From positions 28,960,873 through 29,024,872 of the forward strand of contig OW804102.1 of NCBI GenBank assembly GCA_942159475.1: 64,000 nucleotides of DNA. Direction: 5' to 3'. A program made the position numbers and the translations under genes. Source of the DNA: Sthenelais limicola. Its lineage: Eukaryota; Annelida; Polychaeta; Phyllodocida; Sigalionidae. A model generated the notes under the pieces. That model did not search any database. It saw only the letters and a list, made by a program, of their open reading frames with translations, and had not been told where the DNA came from. This document shows positions 58,301-64,000 of this stretch, piece by piece. Position 1 is the stretch's first letter; every line of letters begins with the position of its first letter.

Positions 58301-60554
58301 TGTTTGCTGTCTATACCAGTTGTTACCTTTTTATGTATAAATTATATTAATCCTATTTCACCAGAAGTGAGAAATAGACGGATTAAACTTTACCAGTCCC
58401 TTCCACACTAGTCATGTAATCTTCGCCAATTTCTACCCTTTCCTGGCTGTAGGAAACTAATAGTAAACGATAATAATATCAGAATCCTACACTGCTAAAT
58501 TTGGATCTTGGTACCACTCAAAAGGATTGGCAACATGGTGGTAGTATGCCTTCTTTCATGAAAATCTGCTGTATCCATTGAAAGAATAAAGGCCATTTTA
58601 TAATGATAATTTGGATAGCCTTCTTAGGTGTCAGATTTTTCGATAAAAGTGAATAATAGTGAGATTATAATAGTATGTGATATGTATACCTGAATAATTT
58701 TGTACCACACTTTAAGTTATTTGTTTTTCATTAATCGTAAATAACAATCGTTGATGAATTTATGGCTGCAGCACACTGGACTGTACTGAATGAAGGGAAG
58801 AATATAGTGCGCCTCTACAACCAAAACAACTACCTCGCTATCTTCAATGGAGCCGCATGCATTATGCAATTTGTAAGTAAATAGAGAATTCCACTCACAG
58901 GACCTTTTTAATTTGTGTTTAATTAATTCATTTGTTTAAACAATTTTTTACCAGGACTAGTTCAGCTCACGAACCTGATTTCCCACTCGTACTTCAGCTG
59001 ATATAGCTGATCTACTTCCAGTTATCCAGTTATAACATGGCTATTTTTAGAGCTGAATATCAATAAGATGCATATCAGTCTGAGTCTCAGTTCTATATGT
59101 ATTTATTGTGGCTATCAATGATCAAGTTTGGCTTGACCACGTGGCCCTCCCACACTATCAAGTTTACATTAGAGGGCTAACTGGAAGACTTGTTCGCAGA
59201 AGTTGAAGTCCCTTTCATGTAAATGCATACTTGAATGAAAATATCAATAATAATTGTGGTACACCAATAGTTTTGAAATTTGTTATCCTCATGTGAATTG
59301 GAAGGTATTAACTTGTCTTGGACCGTTGAAAGATCGAAAATAAACTGTAGTTTCCGCTGAAAGATTATTGGCGACATATTTTTACATGGCCAAGCACATA
59401 ATGTCTACTTCCATTTGCTTTCTCAAAATCTACCAGTACACAATACTGACGACCAAAAAATAGAAAAAAATTGCGGTTGATTTTGCTGAGAATGCAGCTT
59501 TTAATGTTATCATTGTTTTCCAGGCTGACCCGGCCACCACAACGGCTGAGACGAGATTCCGGCTCAAACAAATCAGTAACTTTGTGCTCCTGGAGTCCAT
59601 GAAAGAACACAAGCACCATTTTGGTTTCCTCAAAGATGGGACACTCAAATCTGCCCTCGCTACCGGCAATGAAATTGATGCGCATTTTGGCATCAGACTG
59701 ATTGTGAGTAAATGATGAGAATTTATTTTTAGTTCGACTCCACTGTTTTGGGGATTTTCAGAAATATTTTGTTTGAAAAGTTATTGAAGTTCTTTATTCA
59801 TCATATGGATATTAACGAGATTAAATTCTGAAATACTCTGGTCTTCACGTGCACGCCCAGATAGAAATATTGAAGACTATGGCATGATTTTGAGTGTACA
59901 AAATATGAAAATATGTTGAGAAATATCCATGCTTTTTAGCACTCATGTTTAGACACTGCAGATATTTAAACGACGCAGGCAAACATAATGCAAACAACTC
60001 AAATAGCATCGGCAAACAACAGGATTCCATGAAAGAATAAGCAGAGTTAAATTATGCAAATACAGCTATAATAGATGGTGTTTCTATGGTCACAATTAAA
60101 GAGAAAATGATAAGCTAGCTAGGGAGGGAGACTATAAAAAGAGAGAGGGGGAATAGACAAATTATATAAAATATGTACTCGTGTTAGAGACCTAATTTTG
60201 AATTAAGATGTAGAAAATCGACTCACTTTCAGAATTCACACATTAATTTCCAATTAAAAATGAGTTTCTATTCTGAAAACCGTAACATGGATGGATTACG
60301 GGTATCAATAAACACTTTTCCTTGAAAACGGACACATTGGACATTACTCTCTGGCACTTTAGATATTAGTCCCTTTGAAAACAACTCACTTATTGTACAT
60401 GTTTACAGTTGGTTTAATTATAATTCATTTTAATTTATCTAACTTTAAACTTAATTATTTTACTTATTTATATTTCCAGTATTCTCCTTATGGAGCGCCA
60501 TCTGGTGCAGCAGCAGCAGCAGCAGCGGGGGCACCAGTCCATGTCAAGAAGTAG
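40317..60554 (+). CDS. Novel beta-trefoil protein with three helical modules (275 aa)
   Basis: Eight coding exons: 40317-40319, 41824-41940, 43055-43150, 43532-43654, 46031-46163, 58772-58872, 59524-59703 and 60480-60554. All borders are GT/AG and phases match; total 828 nt including TAG. Residues 2-113 come from three phase-0 exons, each with a short amphipathic segment (FKSLNKSLDQL, MFGKTVDSAVRTVDKA, LFKSLERGFNSAVSSADKAL). Residues 114-251 show three strand-rich lobes (NVIQLISRSSGRAVQIV; NIVRLYNQNNYLAIFNG; NFVLLESMKEHKHHFGFL) as expected for a beta-trefoil of FGF/IL-1/fascin-like type. The tail has seven alanines and ends HVKK. No signal peptide or membrane segment, so probably intracellular. 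I do not recognise the family; the fold call is inference. Confidence 0.78.
41401..41725. repeat. MITE family 1, copy C
   Basis: Begins TAATAGGGGATTTCCATGTG and matches 6409-6740 through blocks such as CATAGCTTT and GATCTATGAAAACCAAAT. The right terminus is lost. Lies in intron 1 of the beta-trefoil gene. Confidence 0.65.
41824..41940 (+). CDS. Beta-trefoil gene exon 2, helical module 1
   Basis: 39 codons, phase 0 at both ends (FKSLNKSLDQLGKDITRVAD and on). Acceptor TTTCAG, donor GTGAGT. Confidence 0.8.
43055..43150 (+). CDS. Beta-trefoil gene exon 3, helical module 2
   Basis: 32 codons, phase 0 at both ends (MFGKTVDSAVRTVDKACDD). Acceptor GAATAG after a pyrimidine tract, donor GTAAGA. Confidence 0.75.
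43532..43654 (+). CDS. Beta-trefoil gene exon 4, helical module 3
   Basis: 41 codons, phase 0 at both ends (GLFKSLERGFNSAVSSADKA). Acceptor CTTTTAG, donor GTAAGT. Confidence 0.8.
43655..45732. other. Intron 4 of beta-trefoil gene, nothing recognised
   Basis: AT-rich with no supported exon or repeat before the MITE at 45733. Confidence 0.4.
45733..45990. repeat. MITE family 3, copy 2
   Basis: Starts TTAGGGAGGTTCAGCAAG and ends CTTGCGGAACCTTCCTA. Opposite orientation to 23629-23874. Ends about 40 bp before beta-trefoil exon 5. Confidence 0.75.
46031..46163 (+). CDS. Beta-trefoil gene exon 5, lobe 1
   Basis: Residues 114-157, DNFRSGNVIQLISRSSGRAV onward, ending GPQFLH plus one base. Acceptor TTCCAG, donor GTGAGT. 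Its downstream intron holds the gypsy element. Confidence 0.8.
46285..46489. repeat. Foldback element, ~205 bp hairpin
   Basis: Left arm begins TTAAGGGTGGTCTC and right arm ends GAGACCACCCTTTA; long stretches such as AAGCTCTGCGGTAAGCCTTG recur inverted almost to the centre at 46395. Lies 30 bp left of the gypsy LTR. Confidence 0.8.
46519..47027 (+). repeat. 5' LTR
   Basis: 509 bp. TATA-like TTTATATATTT at 46634-46644 and AATAAA at 46893-46898. Starts TGTGGTG and ends CACTACA. Confidence 0.95.
47030..47042 (+). other. Primer binding site
   Basis: TGGTGCCGTGACC starts two bases after the LTR. TGG pairs with the CCA end of a tRNA; I cannot name the tRNA. Confidence 0.75.
47123..49234 (+). CDS. 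Gag of the Ty3/gypsy element
   Basis: 703 codons, ATG at 47123 in the first open frame after the LTR. N-terminal basic Gly/Lys region, coiled-coil-like stretch around residues 75-160, a disordered middle, then a capsid-like helical part around 390-560 (NWDPKDSWRTHLGEMKVLAE, later REQ-poor helices ending LLQAIHWAEVWESC). A single CCHC zinc knuckle CYFCSEEGHFASAC sits at 666-679. It would form the particle and bind element RNA. The stop TAG at 49232 overlaps the open Pol frame. Confidence 0.9.
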   Translation: MAANANGVQVADAAAQVGLRISPAGMKGYRKPTPGSGAKKTNPKVKVTSPKLTLQPVAAAGGQWTEFRRNPVIADSFEEEEKEQLRTEVASWRHAYSVQGQSMHDARGTIDQLIEQNRDLQSTLVQVTDDCHATTRQLRVENEKLRNEVARVDDMSRMKNMLDDSSDVEDTDLYGSPPRIGGVSPPLGVERPTYPKEGGGSYILLTPRHFCEEKAARTPVPERLKLSEAVGGQAAGEPEQHATSSGGRVAGSNQPNQTQQASPPRGGSRTPRQKDTVTFTASSPLHGGGGGRPYVGAHSSIKRPTASTTYVRGHVDNSQYVRNAGRQWTTVGGLPDASGIQIPGVHAIDNSPMRHMTNQVSNYFRDKSVVQGLKYEGAIGAELTFRYQFVATNVNHAPKPAIIRNWDPKDSWRTHLGEMKVLAEAHNWTPEQFLMQLKCSCRRQLGEMGDLPPGLDLIGFVDHMDANFGEHSLEKKQSEFYNCRQTPKQPSRMFANEVAKRARHAFGINLDNTLRTLCLRVFLKGLINQEKAAWVKLKQPFDLLQAIHWAEVWESCHMDFANAAVLQSAAIGPLAVAIPLEGAAAEGSQLGKSKKASAKEKAMVQVSQALALQESDDDDQSDGPGNAIVQAFQTWQERQGKSNSSTQQYKKSAGGREKRTWQVRKCYFCSEEGHFASACPTKKALLELVKKPSAPGGKPASEN
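49168..53925 (+). CDS. Pol of the Ty3/gypsy element (protease, RT, RNase H, integrase)
   Basis: Frame open from 49168 to the stop at 53923, -1 relative to Gag and overlapping it by 67 nt, with no ATG before the protease; residue numbers count from 49348. Protease: VDPGATTS (Asp110) and ILGADF. RT: GRIEHSSSPWGAPIVMVAKK, CTLDLESGYWQVAM, YLDD at 583-586. RNase H: ILDTDASSFG and VRTDHASLRWLL. Integrase: HHCC finger (GIHGAKTAGH then CPEC), catalytic Asp1044, Asp1104 and Glu1140 with the classical 35-residue D-E gap, and a GPY/F module (KWDGPYKI). The tail carries four AT-hook-like motifs instead of a chromodomain. All catalytic residues present, no stop. Confidence 0.92.
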   Translation, partial: KSSTRTCEEAKRSRREAGFGKLGSAPVVSDTGASDNTLLSTTVREDLGSSLETGKSAQAPVCKIGLKLNDKKLPDLIAGGPRPLPDGDFLPEKIQGCSDKSPGVRWGQAEYQAESGQVVLVEKGQEKSARIQKVSVQQLETLEIPSKLLVRERWYAPVGIGGKSGYFLVDPGATTSLITKDFYESLPHAPPMISVRMACSMGNGTPITTYGSVLCPYEVSGRTYMMTCLVVSGLKGPEDGILGADFYYVHRCCLDWSGVFYLENFGHSTVCKQWKKKSEGEEFSSIKTMTVNEVDIGIAVTLRKAVIMKPKSITLAELDFDSGSDASDAWMFEPDQGLLEDFALGSLNTYVSGGGSTALVAFSNPSDRPMKIGKRRMVGRLSRVTLVAEDSALSEDDGSNIIREAIINSIQVTESPVADDDLIAPDILVPPSAECPLKKLVDDSDLSEKNEKNVALSLLEEFRDCFSLPGGKALGCTDKVRHVIDTGDACPIKQAYRRIPVAKRDKAEAEIWKMYREGRIEHSSSPWGAPIVMVAKKDGTQRFCVDYRQLNSVTIKDSFPLPRIDECIESLGGNQWFCTLDLESGYWQVAMDEDSKSKTAFLSSVGLFQFKVMAFGLCNAPATFQRMMDQMLDGLRWKSCLVYLDDIVVFGKTLEECLDNLRLVLERIRDYGLRLKPKKCEFFRKKVEYLGRIVSGHGISADPKKIQKVKDWPIPTNAREVRQFIGFASYYRDFMKDFGKLVIPLQDVVTAAGKDKRYAKPIEWTPRCQDAFDTCKNLLISSPTLGYPQPSGKFILDTDASSFGMAGILSQVQEGREVVLCFASHSLSKPQRNYCATKRELLAVLTYLQKFRHYLLGNKDFIVRTDHASLRWLLNFKDPTDMLARWLLTLQEFGLDQSMILHRAGKQHENADALSRLPTRKCGRPDCLDCGAHDAVIATNEVSLGTQRNVLQEAQQADPLVKRLLKMLDGTVPIPSRENLAGESNEFRTFVRHLGSMEVRDGVLCLGWTRLATGKKYWRKIVPVSMRKEIFQGIHGAKTAGHFGTFKNVWSAKMRYFWPGMNYDLRRWVRACPECNMRKTRGGGGISYLKKEKHGGRWNRISLDILGPLRSTPRGNSYIMVVVDHFSKWAEAYPMADHTAESCAEVLFREWILRFGCPVSLQTDGAPEFRSKLLRCLLDMLGIEKLITLPYRPMSNGQSERLNRVLVEQLSCMTDSDEVDWDMLTPCIAHAYRGTVHAATLCTPNSVVFGEELVTPMDIVHGVERGSLDFPCKVAFVENLKQWMRKGHQYVRDNLGISAVHQIRDYNKRSRPPSFEAGEVVYRFCPPKANKKLGPKWDGPYKIRRFIGGTTCELETAEGLMRYHIDYLKPAFDENGPIQAVNLDRAPEFRRQEQAGMEIFRLEAGRVVPGKDCPKKVEKEKITVGAKPRGRPRKIRKGSSKETSSKSLPLKKRGGRQGKSVAKPDSSLADSGLTATPPGPLGPGKALSYEKSKVATVCPKKRGRPKVRTDTSDQPVAPPVVLSRKRGRPRKQLVKAAPVPPVQPKKRPGRPRKGAVVFAKPPDPSSPGMARAKRVRKAPVRLQMS
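53926..55010 (+). other. Gypsy element spacer between Pol and ORF3
   Basis: About 1.1 kb with no supported gene. Near the end is a splice-like pair: donor AACAG/GTATTT at 54951 and acceptor CTTTCAG at 54996. Confidence 0.55.
55014..57191 (+). CDS. ORF3 of the gypsy element: zinc-finger / coiled-coil protein
   Basis: 725 codons from the ATG at 55014, with no stop. Acidic N terminus (DLEMDLDGSDCEVLSDEEAK), then Ser/Pro/Lys-rich disorder. Two C2H2-like fingers lie at about residues 303-370: CPYLVC with HLCEVH downstream, and CPYENC with SHIMNGEELLH downstream. A basic Ser/Thr/Lys region follows, then a long heptad-rich helix at about 510-600 (LKETISQQALLIRTLKAS, EQRILKLLEENTRLQGLLL) likely to form a coiled coil. 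No signal peptide or membrane segment, so it is not an envelope protein. It sits in the position where env occurs in some gypsy elements. Function unknown; nucleic-acid binding and oligomerisation are inferred. Codon use resembles Gag and Pol. Confidence 0.85.
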   Translation: MSTSGEFENMTEDQLADSLNAKLSESDLEMDLDGSDCEVLSDEEAKVLEGSRILAGMGQPDAGGSGTGTVTCWGAIMEAEDARLAAAEEDAAMVTDMAEVESETPEAKTVPSAGTSKQKPRSPRKQDRPRMKDGEMVESPRTLSPDPADSSAAVTVELLDSPAKSTRSSARPVRKPRSSDPKSSSKGKAPAPATGTTKLKFRKLKKVHVHRAKVREDQLAHAGSLTKFNAELDKATDVVPLNPKHDRPGSRHLMATESDSEDDHGLMLRYESCLYPGLCKAGKMEPGTSEKLRLVPTLWEPGFRCPYLVCRRVKLNASGVRAFSTRERFFRHLCEVHTPQTEVWVCPYENCQQQLDRKSELVSHIMNGEELLHNQGRPKAIEKAAKVKPEWKPFGAFIRTTHLSMTHLRTLRKAGEVDVPRTGTGKSKPTQTPVKSSTATSDKSSASTSSKAAASKRPRTESQSKAAELTAPPAKRSRRSRKAQKWVDTTLAELPCALETAALVETSETGVNQALKALQVAAEDAKRQVKVTVAALVTPLKKLQAVRAKVDEVGTLKETISQQALLIRTLKASNQEKEQRILKLLEENTRLQGLLLDDSDESNQGVSRSESSLGGKPTSLPAKPVEEAQALPSSGSGETPGLTVVSSRAGGMLEVNDQQIHFLTSLLDQMKSQREPPQPQRTVASAALGRAPPEQGMFGSMFDTPDRPSAKDSPEGPKNDDGNGN
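57192..57631 (+). repeat. Region after ORF3 with three imperfect direct repeats
   Basis: GAGGACACTATATGCTCCTG at 57391, AGGACACAGAATGCTCCTAT at 57478 and AGGACACACTATATGCTCCT at 57549, each preceded by a TTGTT-rich segment. Spacing is 70-90 bp. Confidence 0.7.
57632..57647 (+). other. Polypurine tract
   Basis: AAAAGAAAAAAGGGGG ends three bases before the 3' LTR; it would prime plus-strand synthesis. Confidence 0.85.
57651..58159 (+). repeat. 3' LTR
   Basis: Reads identical to the 5' LTR over all 509 bp. AATAAA at 58025-58030 could terminate host transcripts as well, because the element lies in the gene's sense direction. Confidence 0.95.
58160..58771. other. Intron 5 right part, nothing recognised
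   Basis: AT-rich intron between the 3' LTR and beta-trefoil exon 6. Begins with the TGTA target copy. Confidence 0.45.
58772..58872 (+). CDS. Beta-trefoil gene exon 6, lobe 2
   Basis: Completes the split Ala codon, then HWTVLNEGKNIVRLYNQNNY. Acceptor CTGCAG, donor GTAAGT. Exon 5 and exon 6 are 12.6 kb apart because of the retroelement. Confidence 0.8.
58873..59523. other. Intron 6, nothing recognised
   Basis: AT-rich. Only a GAGAATGCAGCTTT fragment of MITE family 2 near 59489. Confidence 0.4.
59524..59703 (+). CDS. Beta-trefoil gene exon 7, lobe 3
   Basis: 60 codons, phase 0 (TRFRLKQISNFVLLESMKEH onward). Acceptor TTCCAG, donor GTGAGT. Confidence 0.82.
59704..60479. other. Intron 7, nothing recognised
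   Basis: AT-rich intron; no feature noted. Confidence 0.4.
60480..60554 (+). CDS. Beta-trefoil gene exon 8, tail and stop
   Basis: YSPYGAPSG, seven Ala (mostly GCA repeats), GAPVHVKK, TAG. A non-canonical ATTAAA at 60912-60917 could serve as polyadenylation signal. Confidence 0.8.
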   Translation, partial: YSPYGAPSGAAAAAAAGAPVHVKK

Positions 60555-61571
60555 AAGAAGAAAGCATTTATCTGTACCCAGAACTACTCCTTATCAGCAG
60601 AGGCTCATCTACTAGCGTCCACCTTGTATCTAGCCATCTGGTATTCTTCATCATGACGCTGGGTCCTGTTTAAGCGTTCTCCAGGGCTTCAGTATCATTA
60701 TATCTGTGAAGGAACGAAATGTTATAAGTTGAGATCTGAGAGTGGGAGAGGACTTTTCCTATCTCCTCCTCCAGAGATTCCAAGGTTTCTATTCTATATT
60801 ATTCAGCGACGGTGGAACAAAGTTTAATTGTTGGGGAATTATGTTAATGTGTACGTGTAGTGGGTAGTGTTGTCAGAAAATGTGCAATTCACCTTCACCA
60901 ATCCTCTCAAATATTAAAAATCTAAGATAGAAATAAGATTCAACGGTTCTGATACTTTTTTTTATCAACGCAATACCAAATATACTCAACGCAATACCAA
61001 ATATACTAGAGCTGCCCATTATACATTTTCTGACAGTCATGACCAGTCTGTTGGGTTATTGACAACATAGGATTGCTCCTCATTTCAATCCTTTATATGG
61101 TCGCCAAGTTAACTATTGAATCATATGGACAGAATGGGTGATGCAGAATTTAGAAGGGTGGGATGTTGATAAGGATGATAATGGGTACTTACTATCCTAA
61201 GAATTCCCTGTTCAAAGACCAACCTTCCCGCTTATGTACGTGGTTAACATTCGAATGTTGTCACTCTCTCCGAAGTGTTAAGAAGTCTTATTTTCAATCA
61301 TTAGTTCATCTGTTATCACCTACTTATTTATGATTCGGATAGTTGTGAGTTGTTATGATTATGTTTACTTTTTATTCGCGAAGGTGCCTTGGAAATTTAA
61401 CTCACTTTGTATTTTATGTGTACCAGAATATGCGCTTGTTACACAAAGCTTAGTATGCATGAAAGTAGTGGCTTTACAGCTGGATAGACATTTGATTACT
61501 AGCATTTCACTCAGTCGGGAGTCTAAAAGTTAGTCAGAAAACTTGAGTAAAACTTATCCTTAATATGTTAC
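60555..61571. other. 3' UTR and flank of beta-trefoil gene
   Basis: Contains ATTAAA at 60912 and a short tandem pair CAACGCAATACCAAATATAC near 60966-61007. No further gene seen. Confidence 0.4.
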
Positions 61572-61612
61572 ATGTGGTGCCTTGATACTCTGATTTCTCT
61601 TCACTCTCTATC

Positions 61613-61631
61613 TGTCTATCTGTCTCTATCT

Positions 61632-61685
<54 letters not shown>

Positions 61686-61717
61686 ACCCCCCCCCCCCCT
61701 CCTCTCTCTCTCTCTCC
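61613..61717. repeat. (CT)n / poly-C microsatellite
   Basis: A CTGTCTAT-like start, then a C run, a long (CT) run, a second C run and a second (CT) run. Short open frames across it are artefacts. Confidence 0.9.
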
Positions 61718-64000
61718 TTTACCATATCATACACAAAGTCCATACTATTCTAGGTGCCAGCAATTGTGTCAACTTTGGCTCCCATGCTCCAGCTGTTTTT
61801 GAGAATATCAAGCTGTATTTACGCCGTCCACTTTCCCTTGTGATAATCTGACCCAAAGTAGTTGTTTGTCAAGATCTAGTATACACTGGGTAACGATGGT
61901 CTGGTCTCGAGTACAAATAATATGTGAAATTATCGGTCGTGTTATATGAATCGGAGTGTTCAGGTAAAATTTAGCCTTTATATTTTCAATTACCAAAGAG
62001 TGAAATGATAGAGAACGCCCAACAGTCTAGGTTGTACATTGGTACGCTCCCAGCTATTTTCAATACACAGGGACATTTATTTGGAGAGACTTACTGAAAG
62101 TAATCCTGACGTAATTTGTGAATTAAATATTTGGTCTGTTACTCACAGTTCTTGTCCTGAAACGTTACATGTCTCGAGAACGAACAGGTATATCTCTACT
62201 GCGTTTGAAATCTAATGATAATCTAACGTTTAGATATTCAAACCATGGACGGATACCCACACAAAAATGCATTTTTATTTTTCTATGATACTCGTTGTTC
62301 TCTTACATCTCTAATTTATGAATGCGAGTAAGACAATCGTCCGTTGGTCAATTTCCACCAATTATGTCACCCAATCACTGAAATGGCATCCACATAAAGT
62401 ATATTTTTGTGTAAATTTGTGGCATTAAATTAGTGAAGATCGATACCTTTATTATCCCTTGTCATGTCTTTGGCTATCCCAACCTTTGGTGTCGCTATAA
62501 TAATGAACACTTGAAAGATGACTCTAATAAGCATGTGAGTTAGTTATCATTGAGTGTGAACTTTGTCAAAAAAATACCGTTAAGGATTGAGATATCGTGT
62601 CGATTTATCTTCACCCGTAACTAAAATTAGTTACTAAAATCGAAAAACCAAAATATTTTGCTCACAGATAAATGTAAGTGTTGCAAATAACCGAAACTAA
62701 ACGTGAATGAATGAAACTGATTGGTACTTGCAAATTAACTTTATCAATCGCACCAGTCATACCTGAGGTCTTTAAAAGCCTTTAAATGTTGCACTGTTCA
62801 CCGATTGCCTTGGGGAGATGTTGATCCCCTGAAATTCGACCTTAGGGGTCTTCTGACAGTTTAAAAGGTTTTTAAGGACGGTTTGCATGTAACATGCCTT
62901 AAGTAAAGGTATGGTGAATGCTCTAAAGAAATGTTCTCCAGTTCTCTAATTCTCTAAATATATCAAGAATGGAACAAGGTGCTGAGATGCCCTTATCGAT
63001 TCGAAGTAGAATATTAACGTATGAACTTTGTTTTTTTATTCTGAATCGCGACAAAGTATCTAACTTAAAATTATGTCCAATATAAATCTTTATTGCATCT
63101 CTCGCACAGCATAATGTATAATACACATATTTACGTGAGGTTTTGTGATGTTATCTGAGGAACAAAATCTGGAAATTAATGTTTTTTGTTAATTTATTTG
63201 AGGTATGCATAACACATCTATCACTGTTAATTTTTTTTTGCAAATGTTAAATGGGTTTTATACAGAAAATGAATGTGATATCATTTCATTTACATGTACC
63301 GTACTTATTCTCTTTTATTGGATACTTAGGCCTACCCTTAAAATTCAAGCCAATACATCTCTGATTCTTTCTTATATTAGGAAGAACACCTGGAAAAATA
63401 CTGTTGGAATTCTATCTGGTTGTTTTTAACGAATACTTTACACTACTTTTGTTTGTGAGTCCTGCAAAAATTAATATATTATGGTTCATTTTATCGCTAA
63501 ACCGAGTAGAAATATTAGATCTTTCGCTTAAGGTTAAAATTAGCAAAGATGTCCTGCAAAACCTGTTAGTCTTTTTCTGCTTACATTTGGCTGTATATTT
63601 TCCCTATGTTATTACCGCTAAGGCTGTGCTATTGGCCTGTCTGGATCATGAAAGCTACTTAAGGAGTTCTCTGCTTCATATTATGTATACATTTTCTATG
63701 AAATAAATGACGAGAGGATCTTGCAAGGCCGACTATTGTTGTTGTATTTTCATAGCAGCATAAAAATGTGTGATGTGTCACAGAAAAATGAGTCTTCAGT
63801 CGCAAAAAAAAGATTTGAGATACCACCATTTTGATAGATGGGATCAGGCGGATTCCAATGATATTTGGCACATCTAATAAGTACATTTAAGCACATCTAC
63901 TAATTAAGTCCACCTCACACAATGTCCATGAATGTCATGTTTGCGCTGACATTATAATTCCCCCCTCTCAGATCGGAGGGGATTAGTTCTTATCAATGTT
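61718..64000. other. Intergenic, nothing recognised
   Basis: AT-rich to the window end. Open frames are short, without recognisable motifs or convincing splice context. Confidence 0.45.

Noticed and set aside
61572..61802. 76-codon Ser/Leu/Pro frame
   Set aside because: Produced by the (CT)n and poly-C microsatellite.

Overview
This is a window of intron-rich animal nuclear DNA, AT-rich and crowded with small repeats. Short phase-matched coding exons with GT/AG borders, Penelope-like and Ty3/gypsy retroelements, tRNA-derived SINE relics and many short inverted-repeat elements point to a metazoan. My guess is a marine invertebrate, perhaps a mollusc, but the sequence alone does not fix the phylum. 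No bacterial-style operon, CRISPR array, rRNA or intact tRNA gene was seen.

Two host genes lie head to head. On the minus strand, positions 28113 to 913 hold 26 coding exons of a TTC3/DZIP3-type E3 ubiquitin ligase. I placed every exon border by hand; all 25 junctions keep phase and together give 1240 codons. The 3' end, where this family carries its RING finger, lies beyond the left edge. On the plus strand, 40317 to 60554 holds eight coding exons of a complete 275-residue protein that I do not recognise. It has three exon-encoded amphipathic modules followed by a probable beta-trefoil domain. The space between the genes (about 38.8 to 40.3 kb) probably holds both promoters.

Two large, apparently intact retroelements sit inside these genes, each in the sense orientation of its host. 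(1) 29287-34213: a Penelope-like element on the minus strand with 180-bp direct repeats, hammerhead-ribozyme-like cores, a small ORF1, a full reverse transcriptase plus GIY-YIG endonuclease ORF, and an additional C2H2 zinc-finger ORF. It is nested in a second copy of a ~790-bp repeat that is also present uninterrupted at 19414-20207. (2) 46519-58159: a Ty3/gypsy element with two 509-bp LTRs that read identical. It has Gag with a zinc knuckle, Pol with protease-RT-RNase H-integrase and an AT-hook tail, and an additional downstream ORF with C2H2-like fingers and a coiled coil. It interrupts intron 5 of the beta-trefoil gene. Both elements therefore carry a zinc-finger ORF3 that is not part of the standard gene set of its class; this is the most unusual theme of the window.

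The remaining introns and flanks carry at least six families of MITE-like or foldback elements, tandem hairpins, two tRNA-like SINE relics, a possible LINE fragment and simple repeats. Everything is read by eye: exon borders are supported by phase and splice dinucleotides, while gene identities rest on motif recognition without database searches.
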